A stretch of 64,000 nt of DNA, taken from positions 62,001 through 126,000 of the forward strand of contig NZ_AECZ01000008.1 in the NCBI RefSeq assembly GCF_000179555.1, written 5' to 3'. Positions 1 to 10,867 of this stretch are shown here, piece by piece. The DNA comes from Solidesulfovibrio fructosivorans JJ]. GTDB lineage: Bacteria > Desulfobacterota > Desulfovibrionia > Desulfovibrionales > Desulfovibrionaceae. Each line of letters opens with the position of its first letter. The first letter of the stretch is position 1. The notes below the pieces were generated by a model. The model searched no databases and was not told where the DNA came from. It saw only the letters and a list, made by a program, of their open reading frames with translations. A program made the position numbers and the translations under genes.

Positions 1-126
1 ACCGAACTGCGCAAGATCGTCGCCCCGCTCGGACGTTCCACGTCGCTGCCCATCGGCATGTCCGACGCGCTCGGCATCAGCGATTACCACGCGTCCCAGC
101 GCCTCAAGATCAAGTACGTGGTCTAG
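1..126 (+). CDS. Glutamate synthase FMN-domain protein, C-terminal end (partial)
   Basis: An open frame runs from the window edge to a TAG at 124-126 and encodes the last 41 residues of a protein. The segment LPIGMSDALG followed by RLKIKYVV resembles the C-terminal end of the central/FMN-binding glutamate synthase domain. The next gene begins with the GXGXG domain that forms the C-terminal part of classical large-subunit glutamate synthase, so the two genes probably encode separate parts of one split, archaeal-type enzyme. Only the tail is visible, so the assignment rests on this similarity and on the neighbour 50 bp downstream. Confidence 0.6.
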   Translation, partial: TELRKIVAPLGRSTSLPIGMSDALGISDYHASQRLKIKYVV

Positions 127-176
127 GCGGCGGCCCGGCGAAACAGAACCCCAGCAGCAGCAAGGCAGCAACGCAC

Positions 177-2507
177 ATGGCACAGCAAAGCGTTACCATA
201 CACGGCATCGAAAACGGCCACCGGGTGGATTCCCGCATCCTCGAGGAGCGCATCCAGCGGGCCGTGACCCAGGGAGCCCGCGAACTTCTCGTCGAGGCCG
301 ACGGCCAGCACGGCATCGGCGGCCGCCTTTTCGTCTCCCGCAACGAACCCATCACCGTGCGCGTCACCGGAGCCCCGGGCCAGCGCACCGGCTCCATGGG
401 CTTCCCGGGCACGAAAATCATCATCGACGCCCCGACCTCGGACGACGTGGGCTGGCTCAACGCCGGGGCCGAGATCGTAGTGCTCGGCAACGCCGGCAAC
501 GGCGCGGCCAACGGCATGGCCCAGGGCAAGGTCATGGTCGCCGGCAACCTTGGCGCGCGCGGCATGACCATGACCAAGCGCAACCCCAAGTACGCGGCCC
601 CGGAAATGTGGGTGCTTGGGAGCGTTGGCGACTATTTCGCCGAGTTCATGGCCGGCGGCACGGCCGTGGTCTGCGGCTTTGAGCCGCAAAACCCCGACAA
701 TATCCTTGGCTACCGGCCCTGCGTCGGCATGGTCGGCGGCCAGATCTTCTTCCGCGGCCCCTACAAGGGCTTCTCCCTGGCCGACGCCAAGCTCGCGCCC
801 ATCGACGACGCGGCCTACGCCTGGCTGACCGAAAACCTGCGCGCCTACCTCGACGCCATCGGCAAGCCGGAACTCTACGAGACCCTGGCCGTGCGCGAAG
901 AGTGGCAGCTTATCGCCGCCCGCACGCCGGTCGAAAAAACCGGCCGGGTCCGCCGCTCCATGGACGAATTCCGCGCCAACGTCTGGGATGCGGAACTCGG
1001 CAAGGGCGGACTCATCGGCGACCTGGACGACAGCGACAGAAGCCCCATCCCGCTGATCGTCAACGGCGAGCTGCGCCGGTTCGTCCCGGTCTGGGAAAAC
1101 AAGAAATACCTTTCGCCCTGCCAGGCCAGCTGCCCCACCGGCATTCCGGTCCAGAAGCGCTGGCAGCTCGTGCGCGACGGGCTCATGGACGAGGCCATGG
1201 ATCTGGCGCTGGCCTACACGCCCTTCCCGGCCACGGTCTGCGGCTACCTGTGCCCGAACCTGTGCATGCAGGGCTGCACGCGCAACATCGGCCACATGCT
1301 GCCCCTCGACACGGCCCTGCTCGGCAAGGCCAACGTCAAGGCCGGCCATCTGCCCAAGCTCCCGCCCCTTTCCGGCAAGCGGGTGGCCGTCATCGGCGGC
1401 GGCCCGGCCGGCATGTCCGTGGCCTGGCAATTGCGCCTGGCCGGCCATGACGCCGTGATCTACGACCCGGCCGAAAAGCTCGGCGGCAAGATTTCCGCCG
1501 CCATCCCCGCCAGCCGCATTCCCCAGGAGGTCCTGGAGGCCGAAATCAAACGCGCCCAGGAAGTCCTGCCCCATATCCGGTTCCACAAGGCCATCACGGG
1601 TGAGGAATTCGCCCAGATCGTGGCCGACTACGACTTCACGGTCCTGGCCGCCGGCGCCAGCATCCCGCGCATGCTGCCCGTTCCCGGCAAGGAGCTGGCC
1701 ACCCCGGCGCTCACCTTCCTCAAGGCCGCCAAAAAGGGCACGGCCAGGGTCGGCAAGACCGTGGTCATCATCGGCGCGGGCAACGTGGGCTGCGACGTGG
1801 CCACCGAGGCCGCGCGCCTGGGGGCCGAATCCGTCACCCTCATCGACATCCAGACCCCGGCCTCCTTTGGCAAGGAACGCAAGGACGCCGAGGCCGCGGG
1901 CGCCAAGTTCAAGTGGCCCTGCTTCACCAAGGAGATCACGTCCGAGGGCGTGACCTTGCAATCCGGCGAAGTGATCCCGGCCGACACCGTCATCCTGTCG
2001 GTCGGCGACGTGCCCGACATGGACATCCTCGACGGCACCATCGCCACCGAGCGCGGCCATGTGGTGGTCAACGACATCTACCAGACGAGCAACCCCAAGG
2101 TGTTCGCCATCGGCGACATCGTGCGGCCGGGGCTCCTCACCCAGGCCATCGGCATGGGCCGCGAGGCGGCCACCGCCATCATCGACATCTTCGCCGGCAA
2201 GCGCCCCCATACCGATACCCGCGAGCGCATCGACTACGACCGGGCCAAGCTCGAGTACTTCGATCCGCGCATCATGGAACTGGGCGACCTCAAGAGCTGC
2301 GCCAGCCAGTGTTCGTCCTGCGGCGCCTGCCGCGACTGTGGCGTCTGCACCATGATCTGCCCGACGGGCGCGATCTCGCGCAACCAGCTCGAAGACAAGG
2401 AATTCGAGATGGTCTCCGACCCCGCCAAGTGCATCGGCTGCGGCTTTTGCGCCAATGCCTGCCCCTGCGGCGTCTGGAGTCTGGTGGAGAATACGCCGCT
2501 GGTCTGA
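177..2507 (+). CDS. Glutamate synthase-like fusion: GXGXG domain + FAD/NAD(P) oxidoreductase + 2x[4Fe-4S] ferredoxin
   Basis: This 776-residue protein joins three modules. Residues 1-240 form a GXGXG beta-helix like the C-terminal domain of glutamate synthase GltB. Residues 305-375 hold a cysteine-rich Fe-S segment (C315, C319, C355, C359, C363, C367) as in the glutamate synthase small subunit and dihydropyrimidine dehydrogenase. Residues 402-660 carry two Rossmann motifs, GGGPAG near 407 and GAGNVG near 534, for FAD and NAD(P). Residues 708-765 contain two ferredoxin-type cysteine clusters. The likely role is electron delivery from NAD(P)H or ferredoxin for glutamate synthesis, together with the FMN-domain protein encoded just upstream. 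The ATG at 177 follows that gene by 50 bp, suggesting an operon. A strong terminator follows. A damaged copy of its 3' end lies at 4783-4941. Confidence 0.85.
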   Translation: MAQQSVTIHGIENGHRVDSRILEERIQRAVTQGARELLVEADGQHGIGGRLFVSRNEPITVRVTGAPGQRTGSMGFPGTKIIIDAPTSDDVGWLNAGAEIVVLGNAGNGAANGMAQGKVMVAGNLGARGMTMTKRNPKYAAPEMWVLGSVGDYFAEFMAGGTAVVCGFEPQNPDNILGYRPCVGMVGGQIFFRGPYKGFSLADAKLAPIDDAAYAWLTENLRAYLDAIGKPELYETLAVREEWQLIAARTPVEKTGRVRRSMDEFRANVWDAELGKGGLIGDLDDSDRSPIPLIVNGELRRFVPVWENKKYLSPCQASCPTGIPVQKRWQLVRDGLMDEAMDLALAYTPFPATVCGYLCPNLCMQGCTRNIGHMLPLDTALLGKANVKAGHLPKLPPLSGKRVAVIGGGPAGMSVAWQLRLAGHDAVIYDPAEKLGGKISAAIPASRIPQEVLEAEIKRAQEVLPHIRFHKAITGEEFAQIVADYDFTVLAAGASIPRMLPVPGKELATPALTFLKAAKKGTARVGKTVVIIGAGNVGCDVATEAARLGAESVTLIDIQTPASFGKERKDAEAAGAKFKWPCFTKEITSEGVTLQSGEVIPADTVILSVGDVPDMDILDGTIATERGHVVVNDIYQTSNPKVFAIGDIVRPGLLTQAIGMGREAATAIIDIFAGKRPHTDTRERIDYDRAKLEYFDPRIMELGDLKSCASQCSSCGACRDCGVCTMICPTGAISRNQLEDKEFEMVSDPAKCIGCGFCANACPCGVWSLVENTPLV

Positions 2508-2527
2508 CCCGGCATCCCGCGCAAATG

Positions 2528-2561
2528 AAAAGGGCCGTCTCATGCGAGGCGGCCCTTTTTT
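2528..2561 (+). terminator. Intrinsic terminator of the glutamate synthase fusion gene
   Basis: A 14-bp stem (AAAAGGGCCGTCTC against GAGGCGGCCCTTTT, one G-T pair) with a 4-base loop is followed by a T run. It starts 20 bp after the stop codon. A diverged second copy lies at 4964-4995. Confidence 0.85.
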
Positions 2562-2573
2562 ATCGGAAGCGCA

Positions 2574-2600
2574 TTGACACATACGCAAGGCAAATATAGT
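2574..2600 (+). promoter_or_regulatory. Candidate sigma-70 promoter of the pentapeptide-repeat gene
   Basis: A perfect -35 hexamer TTGACA (2574-2579) and a -10-like TATAGT (2595-2600) lie 66 bp before the chosen ATG. The 15-bp spacer is short, so the -10 choice is uncertain. The site directly follows the terminator of the preceding gene, so the islet gene appears to have its own promoter. Confidence 0.4.
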
Positions 2601-2665
2601 GGTGTAAATAGAACTCCAGTCCGTTGCCTGGAAAATCCCCGACGTTCGACGTCCGAGGAATCGCC

Positions 2666-4744
2666 ATGGCAGAGTGCAGCACAAAACATCTTGATGAACT
2701 CCGGGAAGCCATTCACCGCGATTCCGTTTTGATTTTCACGCATTTCTTGGCGTATCTCGCGATACTCATCTATTTTTTCATTGCCCTCCTCGGCACGAAC
2801 GACGAAGCCATCCTCCGCGAAACGGCTAAGGATATTCCATTTATCAACATTACGATTCCCTTTTTTTGGTTCTTCACCCTTGGCCCCTGTTTTATTGCGA
2901 TGATGCATATCAATCTCTTGATTAACTATTACTATATATCAAAGAAAACATATGGTTACAAAAAGTACCTGTCTTCGTTCAACTCGACGGAGCACCAGCA
3001 ACAACAACATCTTGATTTGTATTCATATTTTCTATTTACAAGTTTTATTATTGACACTGAGATGTCACCAATATTGAAAATGCTGATTCGAATTATTCTT
3101 TGGATCTTTAATATCATTTTCCCCTGGACAATCCTCTTTCTCTTCCAAGCGGTATCCCTTCCTTATCACAGCAATGTTTTCATAACCGTGCAAAGGCTCG
3201 CAATATTAATCGACGTAATCATAACATTGAGGCTCATACCAGATATAACGTCAGGTGTTTTTGGAAACTATCCAACGCTAAAGGAATGGAAGAAAAACAA
3301 AGGAGAATTCATCAAAAAAACATATGCCGTCCTAAAAAAAAGCATGGTAGTATTTTACTTAGGCATACTATTTATTATCTTAAGTACTTTCTTCCTGACA
3401 ATACAAGGCGAGTTTGTCGACCATTTCCGGAATGATATCTTAACATACATTGACAAGCGACTTAATGTATGCTCGAGCATACTGGACCCGATCACTTCAA
3501 TATTCATTGATAAAAAAGCAGCGGAATGTAAAACAGCTGGGACTAAATACAAACACAGTTCCAGCTTTATCACTTTTTTAGACACAATATCTCAAAGAAA
3601 TATCGATATTCAATATGCCATATTATCATTGCCGGATAAGAATGTGAATAAAATATTTCGGTGCCAAAATGAATATCCTGAAACCAATTGCGCAGACGAA
3701 ATAGCAAAACAAATCAACCAAAAGCATCTCGATCTTCGAGGAAGGAACTTGGAGAATTCGAATTTTAAGTTTTCATTACTTTCTTCTACACTTTTTATTG
3801 GGGCAAATCTTTCTGGATCAAATATGCAAAAAGCGCACGCGCAATATTCTTATTTCATTCACGCAAGACTAGAAAATGTTGACCTGAACAACGGATGCCT
3901 TAAACATGCAAACTTCAAAAGTGCAAATTTAAAAAATGTTAATCTAAAAAATGCGAATTTACAGTATGCGGATTTGACCGAAGCGAATTTAGAGGGAGCA
4001 AATCTTGAAGATGCCGACCTTCAAGGAGCAATTCTTGATGGAGCAAATCTTTGCGGAGCAAATCTTAGAAACAGCAAGCTTACAGGAGCAACACTAATTA
4101 ACACTGCACTTTATGGCGCAGACTTATTTAACGCGAATCTAGATATAACATATATCAAAAATTCTACATTTAATGGGAGTAATATTCAACTAACTTCATT
4201 TGAAGGATCACTTATTGACGATACACTTTTTGAACTTACAAATATAAAAAATGCAAGTTTTTATCTCGCAACAATTGAAGAATTAAACACCACTGGCAGC
4301 CATATAAATATGGAACAGCAATCCACCTGCTGCCCATGTAATAATAAATACATTAAAAACACAGACATAGATCAACAACAAATAAAAACAATAATTGCGA
4401 ACATACTCACGTCAATATCAGATTCGAAAAAAAAGGAACTTGTCGAACTAAGGCTCCAAGGGATACAAAGCGATATACAACGTGAAAACATCACTCTTTC
4501 TTTTAAAGGCCCATGCCGTAATGACCCTAAAAAATGTAAAAAGCTGACAGAGCTGCTGGATGCTATCCTCAAAGAGCACCCACGGGGAGAAAGATACATG
4601 ACAATACTTAGAGAAAAGTTAAAGAATTGCTGTGCAAACAGCGACATACTCTTGACCGAGCAGCCGTCAAGTTACCCATCTATTACATATCCTCCTCTTT
4701 TTTACTTCCCCATGTGTCCGGCAAATGGTGACCTCCAAAATTGA
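2666..4744 (+). CDS. Membrane-anchored pentapeptide-repeat protein
   Basis: The protein has 692 residues from the ATG at 2666, which has a GAGGA ribosome site 7 bases upstream; a longer TTG start at 2624 is open but poorly supported. The N-terminal third has about five hydrophobic segments (roughly residues 20-45, 60-90, 140-170, 180-205 and 230-250). The middle (about residues 360-520) contains tandem pentapeptides of the A(D/N)LXX type, for example NLKNANLQYADL and NLEGANLEDADL, which fold as a right-handed beta-helix. A cysteine-containing C-terminal region is not recognised. Pentapeptide proteins have varied roles, including effector scaffolds and DNA mimics that protect gyrase; the membrane domain argues for a scaffold or sensor at the inner membrane. 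The gene is strikingly AT-rich, rich in AAA, AAT and ATA codons, and bracketed by two copies of the preceding gene's end, so horizontal acquisition is likely. Confidence 0.8.
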   Translation: MAECSTKHLDELREAIHRDSVLIFTHFLAYLAILIYFFIALLGTNDEAILRETAKDIPFINITIPFFWFFTLGPCFIAMMHINLLINYYYISKKTYGYKKYLSSFNSTEHQQQQHLDLYSYFLFTSFIIDTEMSPILKMLIRIILWIFNIIFPWTILFLFQAVSLPYHSNVFITVQRLAILIDVIITLRLIPDITSGVFGNYPTLKEWKKNKGEFIKKTYAVLKKSMVVFYLGILFIILSTFFLTIQGEFVDHFRNDILTYIDKRLNVCSSILDPITSIFIDKKAAECKTAGTKYKHSSSFITFLDTISQRNIDIQYAILSLPDKNVNKIFRCQNEYPETNCADEIAKQINQKHLDLRGRNLENSNFKFSLLSSTLFIGANLSGSNMQKAHAQYSYFIHARLENVDLNNGCLKHANFKSANLKNVNLKNANLQYADLTEANLEGANLEDADLQGAILDGANLCGANLRNSKLTGATLINTALYGADLFNANLDITYIKNSTFNGSNIQLTSFEGSLIDDTLFELTNIKNASFYLATIEELNTTGSHINMEQQSTCCPCNNKYIKNTDIDQQQIKTIIANILTSISDSKKKELVELRLQGIQSDIQRENITLSFKGPCRNDPKKCKKLTELLDAILKEHPRGERYMTILREKLKNCCANSDILLTEQPSSYPSITYPPLFYFPMCPANGDLQN

Positions 4745-4782
4745 AACAAAGAATTTCCACACAACTGGAGTCTTTTTGCACG

Positions 4783-4941
4783 TCGCCCCATACTGAAACC
4801 CGCCAGTGCATCGACTTCGATCGGGCTAAGCTCAAGTACTTCGATCCGCGCATCATGGAACTGGGCGACCTCAACAGCTGCGCCAGCCAGTGTCCGTCCT
4901 GCGGCGTCCGGAGCCTGGTGGAGAATACGCCGCTGGCCTGA
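4783..4941 (+). pseudogene. Decayed duplicate of the 3' end of the glutamate synthase fusion gene
   Basis: This stretch matches positions 2205-2507. The reading frame PHT(E/D)TR...DRAKL(K/E)YFDPRIMELGDL is preserved with scattered, mostly synonymous changes. Compared with the intact gene, 147 bp (49 codons) are missing between two copies of CCTGCGGCG (2317-2325 and 2464-2472 in the intact copy). That removes most of the ferredoxin cysteines but keeps the frame and the last residues VENTPLA. No start codon or ribosome site suits a real gene. It is read here as a remnant left by the event that brought in the AT-rich gene, not as a functional protein. Confidence 0.85.
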
Positions 4942-4963
4942 CCCGGCTTCCCCCGCGCAAACG

Positions 4964-4995
4964 AAAAGGCCGTCTCGAGTGAGGCGGCTTTTTTT
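4964..4995 (+). terminator. Duplicate copy of the glutamate synthase terminator
   Basis: The stem AAAAGGCCGTCTC pairs imperfectly with GAGGCGGCTTTTT and is followed by a run of T. It is the diverged counterpart of the terminator at 2528-2561 and now ends the AT-rich islet. It probably still terminates transcription of the pentapeptide gene. Confidence 0.7.
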
Positions 4996-5131
4996 ATTGG
5001 CGCAGCGCCGCGCTTGGCGCGCGATTCCAGAAGAAAGGCGGGGGCGGCTGCGATAAGGCCGCCACCGCGCAAGTTGCTCTCATGTACCGAAAAAGCTAAA
5101 AAACGGCGTTCAATCAGAATGGAGTTCGCCC

Positions 5132-5743
5132 ATGGCAGACACGAACGCGGCTTCCCTTGTTGCCCGGTCCCTGGCCGCCGCCCTTGTGGATGACCCATTT
5201 TACCAGGCGATCAGTGTGGAAAGCGGCGACGATGCGTGCCTTATGAACCGGCTGACGCGCTATTTCGAGCATTCCATCACGGAAGGATGCGCAATCGGTG
5301 ATGTCGCCCGCGCCGGAGACATCGGCGCCGCCATCTGGATCACATCGCGCGATGCGTCCCTTCTGCATAAGGCACGCGACGAAAAACTCGCCGCCATCTC
5401 CGAGGTATTGGGCCCGGCAGGCTTTTCAAACTACCAAACCATCGTTGCCGCCATGGAGCGCAACCTTCCGACGGCCATCGACCCGGCCTGCTGGTATCTC
5501 TCGATCATCGGCGTCGCGCCGGACAGCCGCAGCCGGGGAATCGGCGGCGGCCTGCTGTCGCCCATGCTGCGCAAAGCCGACTCGCTGACGATGCCGTGCT
5601 TCCTGGAAACCTTCAATCCCCGCAGCATTCCTTTTTACCAACGCCTTGGCTTTGCCGTCATCGAGACCCTCGTCGAACCCCTGACAGGGGCCCCCTACCA
5701 AGTGATGCTGCGAACTCCCAGACAAGATCGCCTCGCCGCCTGA
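5132..5743 (+). CDS. GNAT-family N-acetyltransferase
   Basis: The 203-residue protein has the acetyl-CoA-binding motif A of GNAT enzymes: a beta-strand SIIGVAP at about 124-130, then R134-G-I-G-G-G at 134-140, leading into an alpha-helix. The segment SIPFYQRLGF at about 165-174 matches motif B. GNAT proteins transfer acetyl groups to amines on small molecules or proteins; the substrate cannot be told from the sequence. The ATG at 5132 is preceded by GGAG about 10 bases upstream. The gene sits between two AT-leaning segments but is itself high-GC, so it is probably native. Confidence 0.8.
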   Translation: MADTNAASLVARSLAAALVDDPFYQAISVESGDDACLMNRLTRYFEHSITEGCAIGDVARAGDIGAAIWITSRDASLLHKARDEKLAAISEVLGPAGFSNYQTIVAAMERNLPTAIDPACWYLSIIGVAPDSRSRGIGGGLLSPMLRKADSLTMPCFLETFNPRSIPFYQRLGFAVIETLVEPLTGAPYQVMLRTPRQDRLAA

Positions 5744-5811
5744 GAGCAACCGAATGCGCTTCACCGAGCGGCGTCTGGGGATCAATAGTATTCATCCCCT
5801 ATTCAAAGCGT

Positions 5812-6465
5812 ATGTCCCCGCTGCACCCCATTCCCCATACCTCCCCCGACAAAGCCTTGCGCCGTTGCACGCAGGCGCTCATTTTGACACTGTGCGTCGA
5901 AGGCATTTCCTGGCCATTTGACTCTTACGAATTCATAATATTTTCACATCTACCGCCCATACTCTATGACTGGTTGCCTTTTTTACTTTCCTTTACTGTA
6001 ATCTCCACGGAACTTTACAGCGTCTTCCTGCCAATCCGCTATTTTAGAAAAGCACGTTTTCGCTTACTCTACCAATTTTTCATTGTTCTCCTTGCCCATA
6101 GCATCATAAGCCACACCAACCCTTCCTTCACCAATATCCATTCCTACCACGCCTTCCGGAAAAACGAGCGTGAATATATCGCCAAATCGTACTGTTCCGG
6201 AAAGCTGCCCCTGGGGCGGGGCGATTGCGAACGCTACGTACGGTTGCCGCAAAAGTGGCAAGCGCTTTCGCTTATGAGCGACCATGTGGATATCGAATGC
6301 TACACCATGCGGCCGCAGGCGCTTTTCTACACGCGATGGGGATTTTTCAGTTACTGGGAAGCGCTTCTGTACCGGTTCGACGGCAGCTACCCCGACGATC
6401 CGCTCATTCTCAGATCATACAAGATAACGCGGCTCGACGACCATTGGTTCTATATCGTGCATTGA
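5812..6465 (+). CDS. Hypothetical membrane protein
   Basis: The frame can be read from 5596, but its first part overlaps the acetyltransferase gene in another frame; the ATG at 5812 is the first reasonable start and gives 217 residues. Three hydrophobic segments are visible at about residues 21-37, 50-75 and 84-98. A soluble C-terminal half follows, with three cysteines and many aromatic residues. No family is recognised. The ribosome site is weak. Base composition in the first 350 bp is clearly poorer in GC than the flanking genes, so this too may have been acquired. Confidence 0.5.
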   Translation: MSPLHPIPHTSPDKALRRCTQALILTLCVEGISWPFDSYEFIIFSHLPPILYDWLPFLLSFTVISTELYSVFLPIRYFRKARFRLLYQFFIVLLAHSIISHTNPSFTNIHSYHAFRKNEREYIAKSYCSGKLPLGRGDCERYVRLPQKWQALSLMSDHVDIECYTMRPQALFYTRWGFFSYWEALLYRFDGSYPDDPLILRSYKITRLDDHWFYIVH

Positions 6466-6508
6466 TGCGCCCCGGCCGTCCGAAACCGGGGAGGGGCAGA
6501 AGTGGCTG

Positions 6509-7426
6509 CTATGACGCGGCCCGGCGCAACCGAGGCCGCACGCGCCAGGTGGCGATCATGATGCCGCAGGCGATGCAGACGCCGCCGGCCACATGGAAGG
6601 GCGCGATGCGCTCGTTAAGCACGAGGGCCGCCTCCACGGCGGTAAAAAGCGGCAGGGAGTAATAGACGAGGCCGGCAAGCACCGGGCCTATGGCCGTAAT
6701 CGCCCTGGTCCAGAGGAGATAGGCGGCAAAGGAGCAACCTATGCCGACGTAGAGGACGCCGCCCGCCACCTTGGCGCTGACGGTCGGCACAGGCAGGAAG
6801 GCCATCTCCCAAACCAGCCCCGGCAGGGACAGCAAAAGCCCCCAGGTGAAGGTGGCGGCGTTAAATCCCTCGAGGGAGACATCCTCCGGCCGGTAACGCG
6901 TGCAAAAGGAATACACGCCGAAACAAACGACCCCGCCAAGGGCCCACAAATCGCCGGCGGCAACGTGCACCCGGGCGAGCGCCCGCCAGTCGCCCCGGGA
7001 GAACAGTATCAAGACGCCCAGCAGCACCACCAACACGCCGCCCAGCCGGCGGGGCGTTACGGGCTCCCCGTGGAAAATCCGGGACAGGATGATGATGGTG
7101 ATGGGGGCCGTGGGCACGAGCAGGGCCATGTTGAGGCTGGCCGTGGTCTGGGCGGCCTTGTAGACGAGGGTATTGAGCGCCGTGACGCCAAGGAGCCCCA
7201 TAAAGGCCATAGAGCGCCAGCTGCGGCGCATGCCGGGCCAGTCGGCCTTGAGCTTCGGCAGGGCCAGGGGCAGCAGGCAGACGAGCGCCACCAGCCAGCG
7301 CCAGAAATTGAGCGTGAACGGCGGGATGTCGTGGGCAATGCCCCGGGCGGCCACGAAATTGCCGGACCAGAGCACGGTCGCGCCAAGGGCGGCCAGAATG
7401 CCGACCGAACGGGGAGACACGGGCAT
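6509..7426 (-). CDS. DMT superfamily transporter (EamA type)
   Basis: The 305-residue protein has about ten hydrophobic helices arranged as two EamA repeats of five. The N-terminal signature LWSGNFVAARG and the second-half segment VGIGCSFAAYLLWTRAI are typical. EamA proteins export or import small metabolites such as amino acids, purines or sugars across the inner membrane; the substrate is unknown. The ATG at 7426 has GGGAAG six bases upstream and is preferred over the TTG at 7432. It lies 54 bp downstream of topA on the same strand. A 9-bp GC-only inverted repeat without a T run occupies that gap, so read-through from topA is possible. Confidence 0.85.
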   Translation of the reverse strand: MPVSPRSVGILAALGATVLWSGNFVAARGIAHDIPPFTLNFWRWLVALVCLLPLALPKLKADWPGMRRSWRSMAFMGLLGVTALNTLVYKAAQTTASLNMALLVPTAPITIIILSRIFHGEPVTPRRLGGVLVVLLGVLILFSRGDWRALARVHVAAGDLWALGGVVCFGVYSFCTRYRPEDVSLEGFNAATFTWGLLLSLPGLVWEMAFLPVPTVSAKVAGGVLYVGIGCSFAAYLLWTRAITAIGPVLAGLVYYSLPLFTAVEAALVLNERIAPFHVAGGVCIACGIMIATWRVRPRLRRAAS

Positions 7427-7480
7427 AGACAACTTCCCGTGCCGCCGCCTGGCAACCGGGCGGCGGCGCTGTCACAGGGC

Positions 7481-9745
<2,265 letters not shown>

Positions 9746-9862
9746 GGCAGGCGTGCTATAGCCACCCCAAGGTGGCAAGGCAAGGGTTGCCGTTTGTTTC
9801 CTTGCGGGCTACTCGTTATTTTTCGTTGCCGTCATATGACTTTTTAACAAATTAAACAGCGG

Positions 9863-10810
9863 TTGCCCAAATACCGCGCACCGGAGACGCCCTTGGAGCG
9901 CGCCCAACGTTTCGGCCATGTGGTCATGCTCGGCCCCACCAACGCCGGCAAGTCCACCCTGCTCAACCGGGTGATCGGACAGAAAGTGTCCATTGTTTCG
10001 CCCAAGCCCCAAACCACCCGCAACAGCATCAGCGGCATCCTGACCGAAGGCGACGCCCAGGCCGTGTTTCTGGACACGCCGGGGCTGCACCGCCAAAAAC
10101 GCGGCATCGCCCCGCTGCTTTTACGCAGCGCCTACGCGGCCCTGGGGCAGGCCGACGTGGTGCTGGTGCTCCTCGACGGCGCCCGCTACGCCCGGGACCC
10201 CGACGCCCTGCGCGCCGACCTGCGCCCCGTCGTCCAGGCGCTGACGAACGCCAAAACGCCTGTTGTGGTGGCGCTCAACAAATCCGACGCGGTCAGGGAC
10301 AAGGCCCGGATGCTGCCGGTTCTGGCCGCCATCGGCGAAGCCCTGCCCGGAGCCGAACTTTTCCCTGTCAGCGCCCTGACCGGCCAGGGCGTCGCGGAAC
10401 TCTTGACCGCCCTTTTCGCCCGCCTGCCCGAAGGGCCCCACCAATACGACCCGGACGAGATATCAACGGCCCCGGTGCGTTTTCTGGCCGGCGAGATCGT
10501 GCGCGAAAAGCTCTTTTTGGCCCTTGGCGAGGAACTCCCCTACTCCACGGCCGTGACCGTGGAAAACTGGGACGAAAAGAGCAAACCCGGGCTGGTCAAA
10601 ATTCTGGCCACCATCCTGGTCGGCCGGGAAAGCCACAAGCCCATGGTCATCGGCAAGGGCGGCGAGCGCATCAAGGACATCGGGGCCAAGGCCCGGGCCG
10701 AAATCGAAGAGATGATCGGGTCCCAGGTGTTTTTGGAGCTGTGGGTCAAGGTCCGGCCGGACTGGGCCGCCGACCAGGGACTCCTGCGCGAGTTGGGCCT
10801 TGGGGAATAG
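9863..10810 (+). CDS. era: GTPase Era
   Basis: Era is a membrane-associated GTPase that binds the 3' end of 16S rRNA and helps assemble the 30S subunit. The 315-residue product has G1 GPTNAGKST at 24-32, the G3-like DTPGLH, NKSD (G4) and a C-terminal KH domain with GKGGERIKDIG. The apparent start is a TTG at 9863 with a weak ribosome site. The next in-frame ATG lies inside the strand leading to the P-loop, so the TTG is needed. It is divergent from topA with about 117 bp between the starts. Confidence 0.95.
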   Translation: MPKYRAPETPLERAQRFGHVVMLGPTNAGKSTLLNRVIGQKVSIVSPKPQTTRNSISGILTEGDAQAVFLDTPGLHRQKRGIAPLLLRSAYAALGQADVVLVLLDGARYARDPDALRADLRPVVQALTNAKTPVVVALNKSDAVRDKARMLPVLAAIGEALPGAELFPVSALTGQGVAELLTALFARLPEGPHQYDPDEISTAPVRFLAGEIVREKLFLALGEELPYSTAVTVENWDEKSKPGLVKILATILVGRESHKPMVIGKGGERIKDIGAKARAEIEEMIGSQVFLELWVKVRPDWAADQGLLRELGLGE

Positions 10811-10867
10811 GCCCATGGCCCGGTTTTACATCGCCCGCCCATGCGGGTAGGGTCGGGGAATCAAAAA

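Noticed and set aside
123-2684. Long minus-strand open frame of 853 codons opposite the glutamate synthase fusion
   Set aside because: It is a shadow frame caused by high GC codon bias. It is Ala/Gly/Asp/His-rich with no domain and lies opposite a clear gene.
4741-4941. 66-codon frame as a real ferredoxin-like gene
   Set aside because: Its first part is non-homologous spacer and its second part is the truncated duplicate of the upstream gene. There is no ribosome site.
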